A DNA stretch of 64,000 nucleotides from positions 1 to 64,000 of the forward strand of contig NZ_JACJPV010000001.1 of assembly GCF_014696225.1 (NCBI RefSeq). Reading direction: 5' to 3'. The position numbers were made by a program, and so were the translations under genes. Within the stretch, counting starts at the first letter, position 1. Every line of letters starts with the position of its first letter. Below the pieces are notes generated by a model that was not told the origin of the DNA, ran no database searches, and worked only from the letters and a program-made list of their open reading frames with translations. The DNA is from Anabaena sp. FACHB-1237. Lineage in GTDB: Bacteria > Cyanobacteriota > Cyanobacteriia > Cyanobacteriales > Nostocaceae. Positions 1 to 9,424 of the stretch are shown here, piece after piece.

Positions 1-7
1 TAATTAA

Positions 8-199
8 GTTTAGTAAATTTCATCGTTAATTAATTTCTTAATGTACCCTATCATCATTCTCTCATAAAATTAATACCCGTCATTTATTTAATCTATTACT
101 ATTAACAATTCTCAATCAGTCTGATTCAATAACATCTTCATTATTGCAGTACACATATACTAATAATTAGCGATCGCTGTGCCAGTTGCGTAAGTCCTG
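8..199 (-). repeat. MITE-like 192-bp segment, copy 1
   Basis: Read on the minus strand, this segment starts with CAGGACTTACGCAACTGGCA and contains a HIP1 octamer. It matches 26248-26439 almost base for base, and similarity stops abruptly at position 8. Its first bases equal the terminal repeat of the 150-bp MITE found elsewhere in the window. It supplies the last 17 codons and the stop of the kinase gene that ends here. The left window edge prevents seeing whether the element continues. Confidence 0.85.
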
Positions 200-1268
200 T
201 TAAAGTTTGATTTTGCTTCCTAAAAAATAAACTTTGTCCTATAACAGCAACAGTTACACCACCTAAAAATAATCCTCCATAGATAAAAACGCGACGATCT
301 ATTTTACCATTTATTCTAGTTTTAGAATCTCCCGAAATTTGATTTTCATTTCCATCTGGGGATACAACAAATGTAGGAGAAATTTGTAAATCTCTGATAA
401 CTTCATCCGCAGATTGATAACGTTCTTGAATATCCATTGTCAACAACTTATCTAAAATTACCCCCAACTCATTACTTACAGGACTAGGTAAATGTTGTCG
501 CCAATTATTCACCCAACTAAGAGGATTTTTTTTCCATAAATTAAAAGGATTAACCCCTGTTAATAAATGAAAACAAGTTGTACCTAAAGCGAATAAATCA
601 CTGGCTGGATAAGCTTCACCAAACTCAATTTGTTCCCGTGGACTATAACCACGAGTACCAATTTGTGTTCCTATTCGGGTGTGAACTGTGGTAGTTAATT
701 GTTTAGAAGCTCCAAAATCAATTAATACCAATTTACCATCACTTTTTCGGCGCATGATATTCTCTGGTTTAATATCCCGATGAATAATATTACGCTCATG
801 AATAAATTTTAAAGGTGGTAATAAATCTAGTAATAATTCCCGAATTTGACTTTCGTTATATTTACCCTTTTGTCTTAATTCATCTAATAAATCATCCCCT
901 TCAATAAACTCTTGCACCAAATAGAGAAAACCATTATCTTCAAAATAAGCAAACAGCGTTGGTATTTGAGGATGTTCTCCTAAATCTTGTAAGCGTTTTG
1001 CTTCTTCGATAAATAACTCTTTGGCTTTTTTCAAAGCGTAAGTTCCTGACTGTTTAGGTGCAAGTTGCTTGATTACACACTGTTTATTTAAGTTTTGGCT
1101 ATCTTCCGCTAAATAGGTTCTCCCGAAACCACCTTTAGTAGAAAGCACCCGCAACACCCGAAACCGATTGATTAATAATGGTATCAATGGGGTATTGCAA
1201 GATTGACAAACCTTGTTATGATCAGGGTTAATAGGCTGGGAACAATCCGGGTTCAGGCAGCAGATCAT
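141..1268 (-). CDS. Ser/Thr protein kinase with N-terminal zinc-ribbon, 3' end replaced by a repeat
   Basis: Eukaryotic-type (Hanks) protein kinase. Residues 3-24 carry a Cys-rich N-terminus (C3, C4, C9, C21, C24) typical of cyanobacterial kinases. A glycine-rich loop follows at about 43-53, the ATP-binding Lys at 67 (VIKQ), the catalytic HRDIKPEN at 163-170 and DFG at 184-186. A membrane span lies near 326-345, so the kinase domain should face the cytoplasm. The final 17 residues come from the 192-bp repeat and are nearly identical to the end of the HicA-like protein at 26010-26306. The original extracytoplasmic or sensor region is therefore probably lost. Substrate and partners cannot be told from the sequence. 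Confidence 0.93.
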   Translation of the reverse strand: MICCLNPDCSQPINPDHNKVCQSCNTPLIPLLINRFRVLRVLSTKGGFGRTYLAEDSQNLNKQCVIKQLAPKQSGTYALKKAKELFIEEAKRLQDLGEHPQIPTLFAYFEDNGFLYLVQEFIEGDDLLDELRQKGKYNESQIRELLLDLLPPLKFIHERNIIHRDIKPENIMRRKSDGKLVLIDFGASKQLTTTVHTRIGTQIGTRGYSPREQIEFGEAYPASDLFALGTTCFHLLTGVNPFNLWKKNPLSWVNNWRQHLPSPVSNELGVILDKLLTMDIQERYQSADEVIRDLQISPTFVVSPDGNENQISGDSKTRINGKIDRRVFIYGGLFLGGVTVAVIGQSLFFRKQNQTLTGLTQLAQRSLIISICVLQ

Positions 1269-1370
1269 AATCTGTGATAGATAACTGTATAAGCTTTATT
1301 ATACAACATAAGTAATTCTGCTTCCCTTCCTGATATAATATAAATTAACAATTCCAATCTTTTAAATAGT

Positions 1371-2147
1371 ATGAGTGAAACCCTGGCTGATATTTCCATA
1401 CCTCCACAGTTTCCTGATCATACTCAATTACCGGAGTCTGATGGTACATTTGTGAAGAATTTTCAAGAACATCCCCAAAGCATAATTATCACAGATTCCA
1501 TAATTCAAACTTTACAAAAAAAACATCCTGATGGACAATTTTGTATAGGTCAAGATTGTGGCATTTATTGGCGAGAAACAGAACCACCAGAAAAAGGTAC
1601 AGTAGCACCAGACTGGTTTTATGTTCCTGATGTCCCTCCCAGATTAGCAGGTAAAATTCGCCGTTCTTATGTATTATGGCGGGAATATATTCCCCCATTA
1701 ATTGCCATAGAATTAGCTAGTGGTAATGGTGACGAAGAAAGAGATAAAACACCTTTAACGGGTTTACAAGAAGGTGAAAAACCTGGTAAATTTTGGGTAT
1801 ATGAACGCATTATCCGTGTTCCCTATTATGCCATTTATGAGGTGAATAATGACAAATTAGAAGTTTATCATTTGGTAGATTTTGCTTACCAAAAAATGCA
1901 GCCTAACGAACGTGGACATTACCCAATTGCGCCATTAGGTGTAGAATTAGGACTATGGCAAGGAAGTTACTTGAATAATCCTACACAACTTTGGCTGCGC
2001 TGGTGGGATTTAGATGGTAATTTATTATTGGTAGGTAAAGAAGAGGCCAAATTACAAAAATTAAGGGCTGAACAAGCAGAACTCAAGGCTGCAAAATTAG
2101 CCGAACGTTTACGGGCAATGGGCATAGATCCAAATGATGATATATAA
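1371..2147 (+). CDS. Uma2 family (DUF820) endonuclease-like protein
   Basis: 258 residues. It has the pattern of the Uma2/DUF820 family, which is greatly expanded in cyanobacteria and carries a PD-(D/E)XK nuclease fold. Visible family features are APDWFYV near the middle (the PD acidic position), a following PLIAIELASGNG segment (second acidic position), and the WVYERIIRVPYYAIYE stretch. The C-terminus is a charged helix rich in Glu, Lys and Ala, as usual for the family. A TATAAT-like promoter could lie just upstream (AT-rich 1330-1360). The biological role of Uma2 proteins is not settled. It stands alone with no partner gene. Confidence 0.85.
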   Translation: MSETLADISIPPQFPDHTQLPESDGTFVKNFQEHPQSIIITDSIIQTLQKKHPDGQFCIGQDCGIYWRETEPPEKGTVAPDWFYVPDVPPRLAGKIRRSYVLWREYIPPLIAIELASGNGDEERDKTPLTGLQEGEKPGKFWVYERIIRVPYYAIYEVNNDKLEVYHLVDFAYQKMQPNERGHYPIAPLGVELGLWQGSYLNNPTQLWLRWWDLDGNLLLVGKEEAKLQKLRAEQAELKAAKLAERLRAMGIDPNDDI

Positions 2148-2221
2148 TCATTTTGGACATTTTGGACATTGAAGAAAACAAACTGAACAACAAACCGAAC
2201 TACAAAGGACACAGAGAAAAG

Positions 2222-2749
2222 ATGCAACGGGCTATTTTATCCAGGAATTTACAAATTAAACAAATTAAGCAAATTAATTGGGTGAGTTTTTTGGCTGATT
2301 TCTTGTTAGCTGGAATGGTATTTGGTCCTGCTATTGCACCTTTTCTCGCTGCGTCAGGTGTGTTTTTACTTCCTAATATTGCCAATATTATCTATTTTAT
2401 GGGTAATCATGTTTGTCCACAACCTACAATGGGATTAGAATTATCTCCACCTTTTATAATGGCAGTTTGTATGCGCTGTTATGGTACAGTTACAGGATTA
2501 CTAATTACGCGCATTTTGTATAGTTTAACTGGTGGAAGAGGTAATTATTGGTTACATCAATATGGTTTAACAGGTGCTATATTTGCCAGTATGCTAATGA
2601 TGGCCTATCCTGTGGAATTAGCCGCCCAAATCTTCCATTTATGGGATTTTAATAATTATATCATTACCCCTTTTGGTTTAATTACTGGTTTAGCTTGGGG
2701 TTTATTTACTATGCCACTTTTACACTGTCGGAGGCTAAATTTTGGCTAA
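2222..2749 (+). CDS. DUF2085-like integral membrane protein
   Basis: About 175 residues if started at the ATG at 2222, which sits just before the first hydrophobic segment. An upstream in-frame ATG at 2153 would add 23 polar residues. Several membrane spans are evident, with a conserved cysteine cluster (HVCPQ, then VCMRCYG) between spans 1 and 2 that is characteristic of DUF2085 proteins. The cysteines suggest metal or redox binding, but the function is unknown. The stop codon overlaps the start of the next gene by 8 bases, implying co-translation. Confidence 0.75.
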   Translation: MQRAILSRNLQIKQIKQINWVSFLADFLLAGMVFGPAIAPFLAASGVFLLPNIANIIYFMGNHVCPQPTMGLELSPPFIMAVCMRCYGTVTGLLITRILYSLTGGRGNYWLHQYGLTGAIFASMLMMAYPVELAAQIFHLWDFNNYIITPFGLITGLAWGLFTMPLLHCRRLNFG

Positions 2750-3113
2750 AATATCCTGTCCCCATTGTCAGCAACTTATTAACAGTGAAGCTATAAATTG
2801 TCCCCATTGTCGCATCACATTAAAAGCCTACGGACATCCTGGTATTACTTTACATCGTGCTACCCAGGGTTACTTATGTGATACTTGCACTTATCACGCT
2901 GATAATAGCTGTACTTTCCCCCAATATCCCCATGCTAAAGATTGTATCCTTTACGAAAATTTACAAAATCGTCAATTAGAATTAGAACAACAAATTAATG
3001 TTAGCAATATTAGCTTTGATATTAAACTCAAAAGATGGTTACAACGTTATCAGGCTTTATTATTGTTAGCTTTTTTATTATTGATTTGTTTTTTAATTAC
3101 TCTATTTAGATAG
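2742..3113 (+). CDS. Zinc-ribbon protein with C-terminal membrane anchor
   Basis: 123 residues, using a TTG start that overlaps the preceding stop. Residues 6-9 and a second CPHC pair 12 residues further on form a zinc-ribbon. A further cluster (CDTCTYHADNSC, then H and C) looks like a second metal site. The last 20 residues are a single hydrophobic helix, so it is likely tail-anchored in a membrane. It is translationally coupled to the DUF2085-like gene, which suggests a joint but unknown membrane role. Confidence 0.75.
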   Translation: MAKISCPHCQQLINSEAINCPHCRITLKAYGHPGITLHRATQGYLCDTCTYHADNSCTFPQYPHAKDCILYENLQNRQLELEQQINVSNISFDIKLKRWLQRYQALLLLAFLLLICFLITLFR

Positions 3114-3339
3114 ATTTATTCTCAAATAAGAGAGATTAATGTTATGAAAAATACACTTTTTATGTTGTATAATGATTGAAAAAACTGTATAATTGTAAAT
3201 TACCCTTGCATATTGCTAGACTAGAAAATCCGATCAAAGTTATTTCCCCCACTAATTACTTCTTAGTCAAGGAGAAAAAATACTCATACAAATTTTTTAG
3301 GAATGCAATACCCGTAAAACAAATTAAGAGACTTCTACC

Positions 3340-4386
3340 ATGATTCACAAGTTAATTAATACTAACATTAAGAGTTCTCATGTTTTATTAACTCCTAATG
3401 AAGTCAAAGAAAAATTACCTTTAACCAAGACTGCGGAACATACAATTTTAAAATTTCGCCAGGAAATAGAACATATTTTAGATTTTCAAGATCATCGTAA
3501 ATTTATAGTCGTTGGCCCTTGTTCTATTCATGATCCCCAAGCAGCTATAGAATACGCCCAAAAACTGTTAGCCTTAGCAGAAGAAGTTAAACATACTTTA
3601 TTATTAGTCATGCGGGTTTATTTTGAGAAACCTCGCACTACTGTAGGTTGGAAAGGATTAATTAATGATCCGGAAATGGACGATTCTTTTCATGTGGAAA
3701 AAGGCATATTAATTGCCAGAAGTCTATTATTAAAACTAGCAGAATTAGGACTACCAACAGCTACAGAAGCCCTTGATCCCATTATTCCCCAGTATATCAG
3801 TGAATTGGTAGCATGGTCAGCTATTGGAGCAAGAACTACCGAATCACAAACCCATCGAGAAATGGCCAGTGGTTTATCTATGCCAGTAGGTTTTAAAAAT
3901 GGTACAGATGGTAATATTCAAGTAGCGGTAAATGCCTTAAAATCTGCCCAAACACCTCATAATTTTCTTGGTATTAATCAAAAAGGACAAGTGAGCGTTT
4001 TTCAAACTAGAGGAAATGCCCATGGCCATGTAATATTAAGAGGAGGAAGTAAACCTAATTTTGATGCGGAAAATGTTAAATTAGTAGAACAAGAATTAAA
4101 GACAGCTAATTTATCACCACGAATTGTGATTGATTGTAGTCATGGTAATACTAATAAAGACTATAAACTACAAAGTGCTGTGTTTGAGAACATTATTCAA
4201 CAAATTGTAGATGGTAATAGTTCTATTGTGGGCATGATGTTAGAATCTAATTTGTATGAAGGTAATCAGGCAATTACTGGTAAGCGGGAAGATTTAAAAT
4301 ATGGTGTTTCTGTTACTGATAAATGTATTGGTTGGGAAGAAACAGAAAGAATTATTTTAGTTGCCCATGAAAGGTTGAAAAGATGA
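3340..4386 (+). CDS. 3-deoxy-7-phosphoheptulonate synthase, type I-alpha (AroFGH class)
   Basis: Condenses phosphoenolpyruvate with erythrose 4-phosphate in the first step of the shikimate pathway. The 348 residues match the usual length of the E. coli AroG/AroF/AroH class. Visible signatures are GPCSIHDP (near residue 59), KPRTTVGWKGLINDP, GARTTESQTHREMASG and the metal-site region DCSHGNTNKD. The N-terminal extension is the part that carries feedback inhibition in this class. A second, unrelated-subtype DAHP synthase lies at 7941-8984. A strong palindrome follows the stop. Confidence 0.95.
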   Translation: MIHKLINTNIKSSHVLLTPNEVKEKLPLTKTAEHTILKFRQEIEHILDFQDHRKFIVVGPCSIHDPQAAIEYAQKLLALAEEVKHTLLLVMRVYFEKPRTTVGWKGLINDPEMDDSFHVEKGILIARSLLLKLAELGLPTATEALDPIIPQYISELVAWSAIGARTTESQTHREMASGLSMPVGFKNGTDGNIQVAVNALKSAQTPHNFLGINQKGQVSVFQTRGNAHGHVILRGGSKPNFDAENVKLVEQELKTANLSPRIVIDCSHGNTNKDYKLQSAVFENIIQQIVDGNSSIVGMMLESNLYEGNQAITGKREDLKYGVSVTDKCIGWEETERIILVAHERLKR

Positions 4387-4408
4387 GATAATGGATTTAT
4401 GAACACAG

Positions 4409-4441
4409 AGATCCCCGACTTCTTCGAGAAGTCGGGGATCT
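4409..4441. terminator. Palindromic hairpin after DAHP synthase
   Basis: A perfect 15-bp stem (AGATCCCCGACTTCT and its complement) with a 3-base loop lies 22 bp after the stop codon. There is no clear T-run, so it may be a REP-like palindrome rather than a classical terminator. Related palindromes occur at 46425-46457 and, split by a MITE, at 53418-53604. Confidence 0.6.
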
Positions 4442-4537
4442 GAAACCCTCACGGTTTACAAATCAAATATGATTGCTATATCAGCTATCAGCTAATACTT
4501 AAAGACAGATCATGCCATAAAGTAAGTGTATTAACTT

Positions 4538-4687
4538 TAGGACTTACGCAAGTGTCACACTAAAAAAATCTGTTGTAGGGTGCGTCAGATATCAAAAATC
4601 AGTTTATTTACATGATTTATACCGTATGACGTGGTTGGTGAGCTTGTCGAACCACACCTTAGCAATGCCCCAGTTGCATAAGTCCTG
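4538..4687 (+). repeat. 150-bp MITE, copy 1, with 5-bp target duplication
   Basis: The terminal inverted repeats are AGGACTTACGCAAGTG and its imperfect complement ending in TAAGTCCT. It is flanked by AACTT on both sides (4533-4537 and 4688-4692). The interior holds the TAGGGTGCGTCAG core seen in stand-alone palindromes at 29202 and 32149. It has no coding capacity. Other copies are at 26440, 29722 and 53439. Confidence 0.85.
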
Positions 4688-4840
4688 AACTTCTGAAAAA
4701 AGTATTAACTTCTGATATTTAGTGACTGCTGATAGCTAAATACTAATAACCGACTGTTAATCGCTGATATAATCACTTTATTTCTGTGAGGTTGCTATGG
4801 GCAATTTCCAGAAATTACCAACTACTAAATTGGGCTATAT

Positions 4841-6679
4841 ATGTCCTTGTACTCTGAATTTAAACAAGTTATTCTGGGTAAATCTCTACCTACTAGTGCC
4901 CATAGTGAAGAAAGACTAACTATCGCTGCGGCTTTAGCTGTGCTTTCTTCCGATGCGTTATCTTCCGTAGCTTATGCAACAGAGGAAATTCTACTCGTAT
5001 TAGTAGCAGCAGGTAGTGGTGCATTAGGTTTATCCATCCCCGTAGCTGTGTCCATTATTTTCCTGTTAAGTATAGTTGTACTTTCCTATCGGCAAACTAT
5101 TCGTGCGTATCCTTTAGGTGGTGGTTCATACATTGTTGCCCGGGAAAATCTCGGACTTTATCCGGGATTAATCGCAGGTAGTTCACTGATGATTGACTAT
5201 ATTTTAACAGTCACAGTCAGTATTTCTGCTGGTACTGCGGCGTTAACTTCCGCCATTCCTCAACTACAATCTCACACAGTGCTGTTATGTTTGATTTTTA
5301 TTGTGATATTAATGTTAGTCAATCTCCGAGGTGTCAAGGAATCAGGACAAATATTTATGATTCCTACTTATGGGTTTGTGGTAAGTGTTTTCTTGTTAAT
5401 TATTGTCGGTTTGTTTAAGTATTTTACAGGAGAACCAATTACAGCCTATCCTGAATTACCAACTAAGGAAAGTTTAAGTATATTCTTCATTTTACGGGCT
5501 TTTTCCGCAGGATGTACGGCATTAACTGGGGTAGAAGCTATTTCTGATGGAGTGTTAGCTTTTAAACCTCCAGAATGGAAAAATGCTCGGTTAACCTTGC
5601 TCTATTTAGGTGGTATTTTAGGGGTAATGTTTATAGGCATCACTTGTATAGCAAATATCTATCACATTGTACCAGGTGAAGGACAAACCGTACTGTCTTT
5701 ATTAGGTAGACAAATTTTTGGTGATGGTGGACCGTTATACTTTTTCCTGCAATTAGTTACCTTGTTAATTTTATTGTTAGCAGCTAATACTAGTTATGCT
5801 GATTTCCCTAGACTATGTTACTTTTTGGCAAGGGATGGATTTTTACCAAGACAATTATGTTTATTAGGCGATCGCTTAGTCTATTCTAATGGCATCATGC
5901 TGTTAAGTGTCTGTGCTGCTATTCTGGCAATTATCTTTAAAGGACAGGTGAACGCCATAATTCCCTTATATGCAGTGGGTGTATTTACCTCCTTTACCCT
6001 ATCACAAGCGGGAATGGTGCGCCATTGGTTTAAAGAACAAAGTCGTAATTGGCACTCTAGCGCTATGATGAATAGTTTAGGAGCGATCGCTACGTTAATA
6101 GTATTAGCAGTGATCATTTCCACTAAATTTCTCTTAGGTGCTTGGTTAGTAGTAGTAGCTATACCCATAGTAGTGAGCATATTTTTAGCCATTCATCGCC
6201 ACTATGAATACGTAGCCTCACGATTAAGCGTACAAGAACTAGCACCTCGTAGTTATCTTCCTAAGCCCAAACCTGCGGTTATTACCCATCCAGCAGTAGT
6301 GGTAGTGGGACAATTAAACAGAGGTACAGTGGAAGCATTAGACTATGCACGAACAATAGCGGATGAAATAGTTGCCATTCACGTAGATATTGGTGGTACA
6401 GACAGGGAAAAACTACAGGAAAAATGGCATAACCTAGAGTCAGATATTCCCTTGGAAATTGTAGACTCTCCCTATCGTTCTGTCATTGATCCCATAGTTG
6501 AATTTGTCAGTCAATTTGAAGACAGGTATCCAGACACATTTACAACTATCATTATTCCTGCATTCGTCACTCGCAATTGGTGGGATGGTATCTTACATAA
6601 TCAAACCACGTTGTTTTTAAAGAATGCTTTAAGAGCTAAAAAAAGCCGTGTGGTAACAACTGTTAGGTATTATCTTTAG
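4841..6679 (+). CDS. APC-superfamily transporter, KimA-like potassium importer
   Basis: 612 residues with about 12 membrane spans followed by a cytosolic C-terminal region of about 140 residues. The N-terminal stretch (LSSDALSSVAYATEE, then YRQTIRAYPLGGGSYIV and GSSLMIDYILTVTVSISAGT) closely resembles Bacillus KimA (YdaO), a K+/H+ symporter that is inhibited by c-di-AMP. The length and architecture also fit KimA better than typical amino-acid permeases. The substrate is inferred by family resemblance; a generic amino-acid permease is the alternative. No c-di-AMP riboswitch was recognised upstream. It is monocistronic. Confidence 0.8.
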   Translation: MSLYSEFKQVILGKSLPTSAHSEERLTIAAALAVLSSDALSSVAYATEEILLVLVAAGSGALGLSIPVAVSIIFLLSIVVLSYRQTIRAYPLGGGSYIVARENLGLYPGLIAGSSLMIDYILTVTVSISAGTAALTSAIPQLQSHTVLLCLIFIVILMLVNLRGVKESGQIFMIPTYGFVVSVFLLIIVGLFKYFTGEPITAYPELPTKESLSIFFILRAFSAGCTALTGVEAISDGVLAFKPPEWKNARLTLLYLGGILGVMFIGITCIANIYHIVPGEGQTVLSLLGRQIFGDGGPLYFFLQLVTLLILLLAANTSYADFPRLCYFLARDGFLPRQLCLLGDRLVYSNGIMLLSVCAAILAIIFKGQVNAIIPLYAVGVFTSFTLSQAGMVRHWFKEQSRNWHSSAMMNSLGAIATLIVLAVIISTKFLLGAWLVVVAIPIVVSIFLAIHRHYEYVASRLSVQELAPRSYLPKPKPAVITHPAVVVVGQLNRGTVEALDYARTIADEIVAIHVDIGGTDREKLQEKWHNLESDIPLEIVDSPYRSVIDPIVEFVSQFEDRYPDTFTTIIIPAFVTRNWWDGILHNQTTLFLKNALRAKKSRVVTTVRYYL

Positions 6680-6744
6680 GGTGCGGTAGTCTGGAGTAGG
6701 GTGCAAGGGTGCAGGATGCGGAGTGCAGGGAAAATTAAATTTTA

Positions 6745-6779
6745 CCCAATCACCAATCACCAATCACCAATCACCAATT
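6745..6779. repeat. Heptameric short tandem repeat (ACCAATC)n
   Basis: About five tandem copies of a 7-bp unit lie between the transporter and rpsO. This is the STRR type of repeat known from heterocystous cyanobacteria. Confidence 0.85.
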
Positions 6780-6849
6780 GTCAATTAAAATAACTGTGAT
6801 ATCATAGAAAATTGCTAGATACCTTAAAAACAATCAAATCTCATTTATC

Positions 6850-7119
6850 ATGGCTCTGACGCAACAGCGCAAACAAGAACTAATTAGTAATTTCCAAGTT
6901 CACGAAACCGACACAGGTTCTTCTGATGTCCAAGTGGCAATGTTAACTGATCGTATTAACCGCCTTAGTCAACATTTGCAAGCTAACAAAAAGGATCACT
7001 CCTCCCGTAGAGGACTATTAAAGATGATTGGTCAACGTAAGCGTCTTTTGTCTTATATTCAAAAGAATAGCCGAGAAAAATATCAGGCTTTAATTACTCG
7101 TCTGGGCATTCGCGGTTAA
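6850..7119 (+). CDS. rpsO: 30S ribosomal protein S15
   Basis: 89 residues, the standard length for bacterial S15, an early binder of the 16S rRNA central domain. Signatures include [45 protein letters not shown] and the ending [10 protein letters not shown]. It is followed after 18 bp by the PAM68-like gene, a cyanobacterial gene order that links translation with photosystem assembly. Confidence 0.98.
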   Translation: MALTQQRKQELISNFQVHETDTGSSDVQVAMLTDRINRLSQHLQANKKDHSSRRGLLKMIGQRKRLLSYIQKNSREKYQALITRLGIRG

Positions 7120-7137
7120 TATTAGGAATATATATTT

Positions 7138-7605
7138 ATGGCTGCTGAAGAATCAGAACGTAGTCGCTTACCTTTTGAACCAAATAAAAAGCGTCCTAAA
7201 CCTGCTAAAATCACCAGTCAGGCTGCGGTGAAAACCCCAGAAACTAGTCAGGAACTGAAAAAACCACCTTATACTAAGGCAGAAATGGCAGTTCCTGAAG
7301 TAGTTAGTCAAAGGATGATTCGCCGAGTAGCAGCGTTTTGTGGCATACCTACATTTTTAGGTATTGCTTCCTTAGTAGCTAGTTATTTGCTTGTTACCTT
7401 GGCTCACATCCAGCTTCCGCCTATTGCTGTGTTATTAGTCAATATGGGATTATTTGGATTAGGAGTTTTAGGAATTACCTATGGTGTACTTTCTGCTTCC
7501 TGGGATGAAGAAAGAACAGGGAGTTGGCTAGGTTTCAGTGAATTTACTACCAATTGGGGACGAATGGCCGAAGTTTGGCGTGAAACTCGTAAAAAAAATG
7601 TTTGA
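7138..7605 (+). CDS. PAM68-family (DUF3464) photosystem II assembly protein
   Basis: 155 residues: a basic, proline-rich cytosolic N-terminus (about 1-60), two membrane spans (about 74-93 and 99-120) and a C-terminal tail with the WLGFSEF...W motif. This is the layout of PAM68 and its Synechocystis homologue Sll0933, which act in photosystem II assembly and chlorophyll delivery to CP47. Its place directly after rpsO agrees with the conserved neighbourhood. No separate promoter is evident, so it is probably co-transcribed with rpsO. Confidence 0.9.
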   Translation: MAAEESERSRLPFEPNKKRPKPAKITSQAAVKTPETSQELKKPPYTKAEMAVPEVVSQRMIRRVAAFCGIPTFLGIASLVASYLLVTLAHIQLPPIAVLLVNMGLFGLGVLGITYGVLSASWDEERTGSWLGFSEFTTNWGRMAEVWRETRKKNV

Positions 7606-7940
7606 CGTATCAAAATAAACCAATTATTAACCTACATCAAAATTTAGTAGTGGTTTAGCACTGGTAAACCCATCCGCTAAACCTATCTGCTAAACTATTA
7701 CAAGAGTTAAGATAAAAAAAGTTGGCATTACATAATGGCTGTAGAAATTTTGTTTCGCGCATCAGCGAACCACTTGCGTTAGATGCAAAGTTTCAAATTC
7801 TGAATTTCTCAATTTCATACCTGAGTTCAGCAATACCAAAAAGTTGATTATTGCCCCTATATCAAGGTGATAGCTAAACAGATAGATATGCGTAGGGTTG
7901 GCTCAATAGTGATAGCTAATTAATACATAGGACTTTAAAT
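7606..7940. other. Intergenic region, no gene recognised
   Basis: 335 bp before the second DAHP synthase. It contains imperfect inverted repeats around GTTTAGC/GCTAAAC (7650-7700) that may form a terminator-like hairpin for the rpsO unit. No open frame with coding character was seen. Confidence 0.5.
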
Positions 7941-8984
7941 ATGATCATTGTCATGAAAGTTGGTTCACCACAAACAGAGATAGATCGTATTATACAAGAA
8001 TTAACAGGTTGGGGATTAATACCAGAAAAAATTGTTGGACAACATAAAGTAATAATCGGCTTAGTTGGGGAAACGGCAGATTTAGATCCCTTGCAAATTC
8101 AAGAAAATAGTCCCTGGATAGAACAAGTATTAAGGGTAGAAGTTCCATATAAAAGGGCTAGTCGACAGTTTAGACATGGTGAAGCATCTGAAGTAATAGT
8201 TAATACTCCTAATGGTAGTGTAATATTTGGTGAACATCATCCTCTGGTAGTGGTAGCTGGACCATGTTCAGTGGAAAACGAGGAGATGATTATTGAAACC
8301 GCTATGCGGGTAAAAGCAGCAGGAGCAAAGTTTTTAAGAGGTGGTGCGTATAAACCACGAACTTCTCCCTATGCGTTTCAAGGTCATGGAGAAAGTGCTT
8401 TAGAATTGTTAGCTAAGGCACGAGAAGCAAGTGGTTTAGGTATTATTACGGAAGTAATGGATGGAGGAGATTTAGATAAAATTGCGGAAATTGCGGATGT
8501 TATTCAAGTAGGGGCAAGAAATATGCAGAACTTTTCCCTATTGAAGCAAGTAGGGGCGCAAGCAAAACCGGTACTTTTAAAACGGGGTATGGCTGCTACC
8601 ATTGAAGATTGGTTAATGGCCGCAGAATATATTTTAGCGGCAGGTAATGCTAACGTAATTTTATGTGAGAGGGGAATTAGAACTTTTGATCGGCAATATA
8701 CCAGAAATACCTTAGATTTGTCAGTAATACCTGTATTAAGGAAATTAACTCATTTACCGATTATGATTGATCCTAGTCATGGTTTAGGGTGGTCAGAATT
8801 TGTACCATCTATGTCAATGGCAGCGATCGCTGCTGGTACGGACTCCTTAATGATAGAAGTGCATCCTAATCCATCTAAAGCACTATCTGATGGACCACAA
8901 TCCTTAACACCGGATAAATTTGACGAATTAATGAAAGAATTAGCAATTATTGGTAAAGCTGTAGGTCGAATTTCAAATAACTAA
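7941..8984 (+). CDS. aroF: 3-deoxy-7-phosphoheptulonate synthase, type I-beta with N-terminal regulatory domain
   Basis: 347 residues. Residues 1-68 form the ferredoxin-like domain typical of the Thermotoga-type I-beta enzymes, whose regulation operates through this domain. The catalytic barrel shows VVVAGPCSVENEEM, FLRGGAYKPRTSPYAFQG, ILCERGIRTFDRQYTRNTLD and IMIDPSHGLGWSEF. It catalyses the same reaction as the protein at 3340-4386 but belongs to a different subfamily, so the two isoenzymes probably respond to different signals. A terminator-like hairpin follows. Confidence 0.95.
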   Translation: MIIVMKVGSPQTEIDRIIQELTGWGLIPEKIVGQHKVIIGLVGETADLDPLQIQENSPWIEQVLRVEVPYKRASRQFRHGEASEVIVNTPNGSVIFGEHHPLVVVAGPCSVENEEMIIETAMRVKAAGAKFLRGGAYKPRTSPYAFQGHGESALELLAKAREASGLGIITEVMDGGDLDKIAEIADVIQVGARNMQNFSLLKQVGAQAKPVLLKRGMAATIEDWLMAAEYILAAGNANVILCERGIRTFDRQYTRNTLDLSVIPVLRKLTHLPIMIDPSHGLGWSEFVPSMSMAAIAAGTDSLMIEVHPNPSKALSDGPQSLTPDKFDELMKELAIIGKAVGRISNN

Positions 8985-9007
8985 TAAATTTTGATGCAAA
9001 AATGTTA

Positions 9008-9035
9008 AGGTAGATAGAAATTCATCTACCTTTTT
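9008..9035 (+). terminator. Rho-independent terminator after type I-beta DAHP synthase
   Basis: An 8-bp stem (AGGTAGAT and ATCTACCT) with an 8-base loop is followed by a run of T. It starts 24 bp after the stop codon. Confidence 0.8.
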
Positions 9036-9090
9036 ATGATTTTTATATTAATTCAGATGTTAACAAGCTAGTTCAAAACTTTTATTTCTT

Positions 9091-9166
9091 AAATTATAAA
9101 CCACAAACTGTCTATTTCTGACAAATTCGTTTACCAGTAACTCTTGTAACAATTCCTTTACAACTA
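9091..9166. repeat. Direct repeat, left border of the RloAB/DGQHR island
   Basis: About 75 bp that match 13710-13786 at roughly 90 percent, in the same orientation. The core is CAAATTCGTTTACCAGTAAC followed by TCTTGTAACAATTCC. On the minus strand it can be read as the end of a protein (ELLQELLVNEFVRNRQFVVY...), so it may be a gene remnant. The two copies enclose the whole 4.5-kb defence-like gene group. Confidence 0.8.
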
Positions 9167-9424
9167 AACGCTAAAACTTGCTAAAAGCTCCAAAATTCAA
9201 CTTATATTTCACCTATACAAAGCCAGAATACCAGTATTTTGAAGTTTTAATACGTAATTTTTCCACCCTTATTAAGAATAATGCTTGAAAATGCTTATAC
9301 TACATTATGAAGTGCAGAATGTCGGTTAGCATAATATCAACATCAGTTTGTCAGAATCAGGATATCCAGGATTTTAGGATTTACAGGATGGGTTATTTTC
9401 GATGCTAGGATAGTGAGCGACAAC

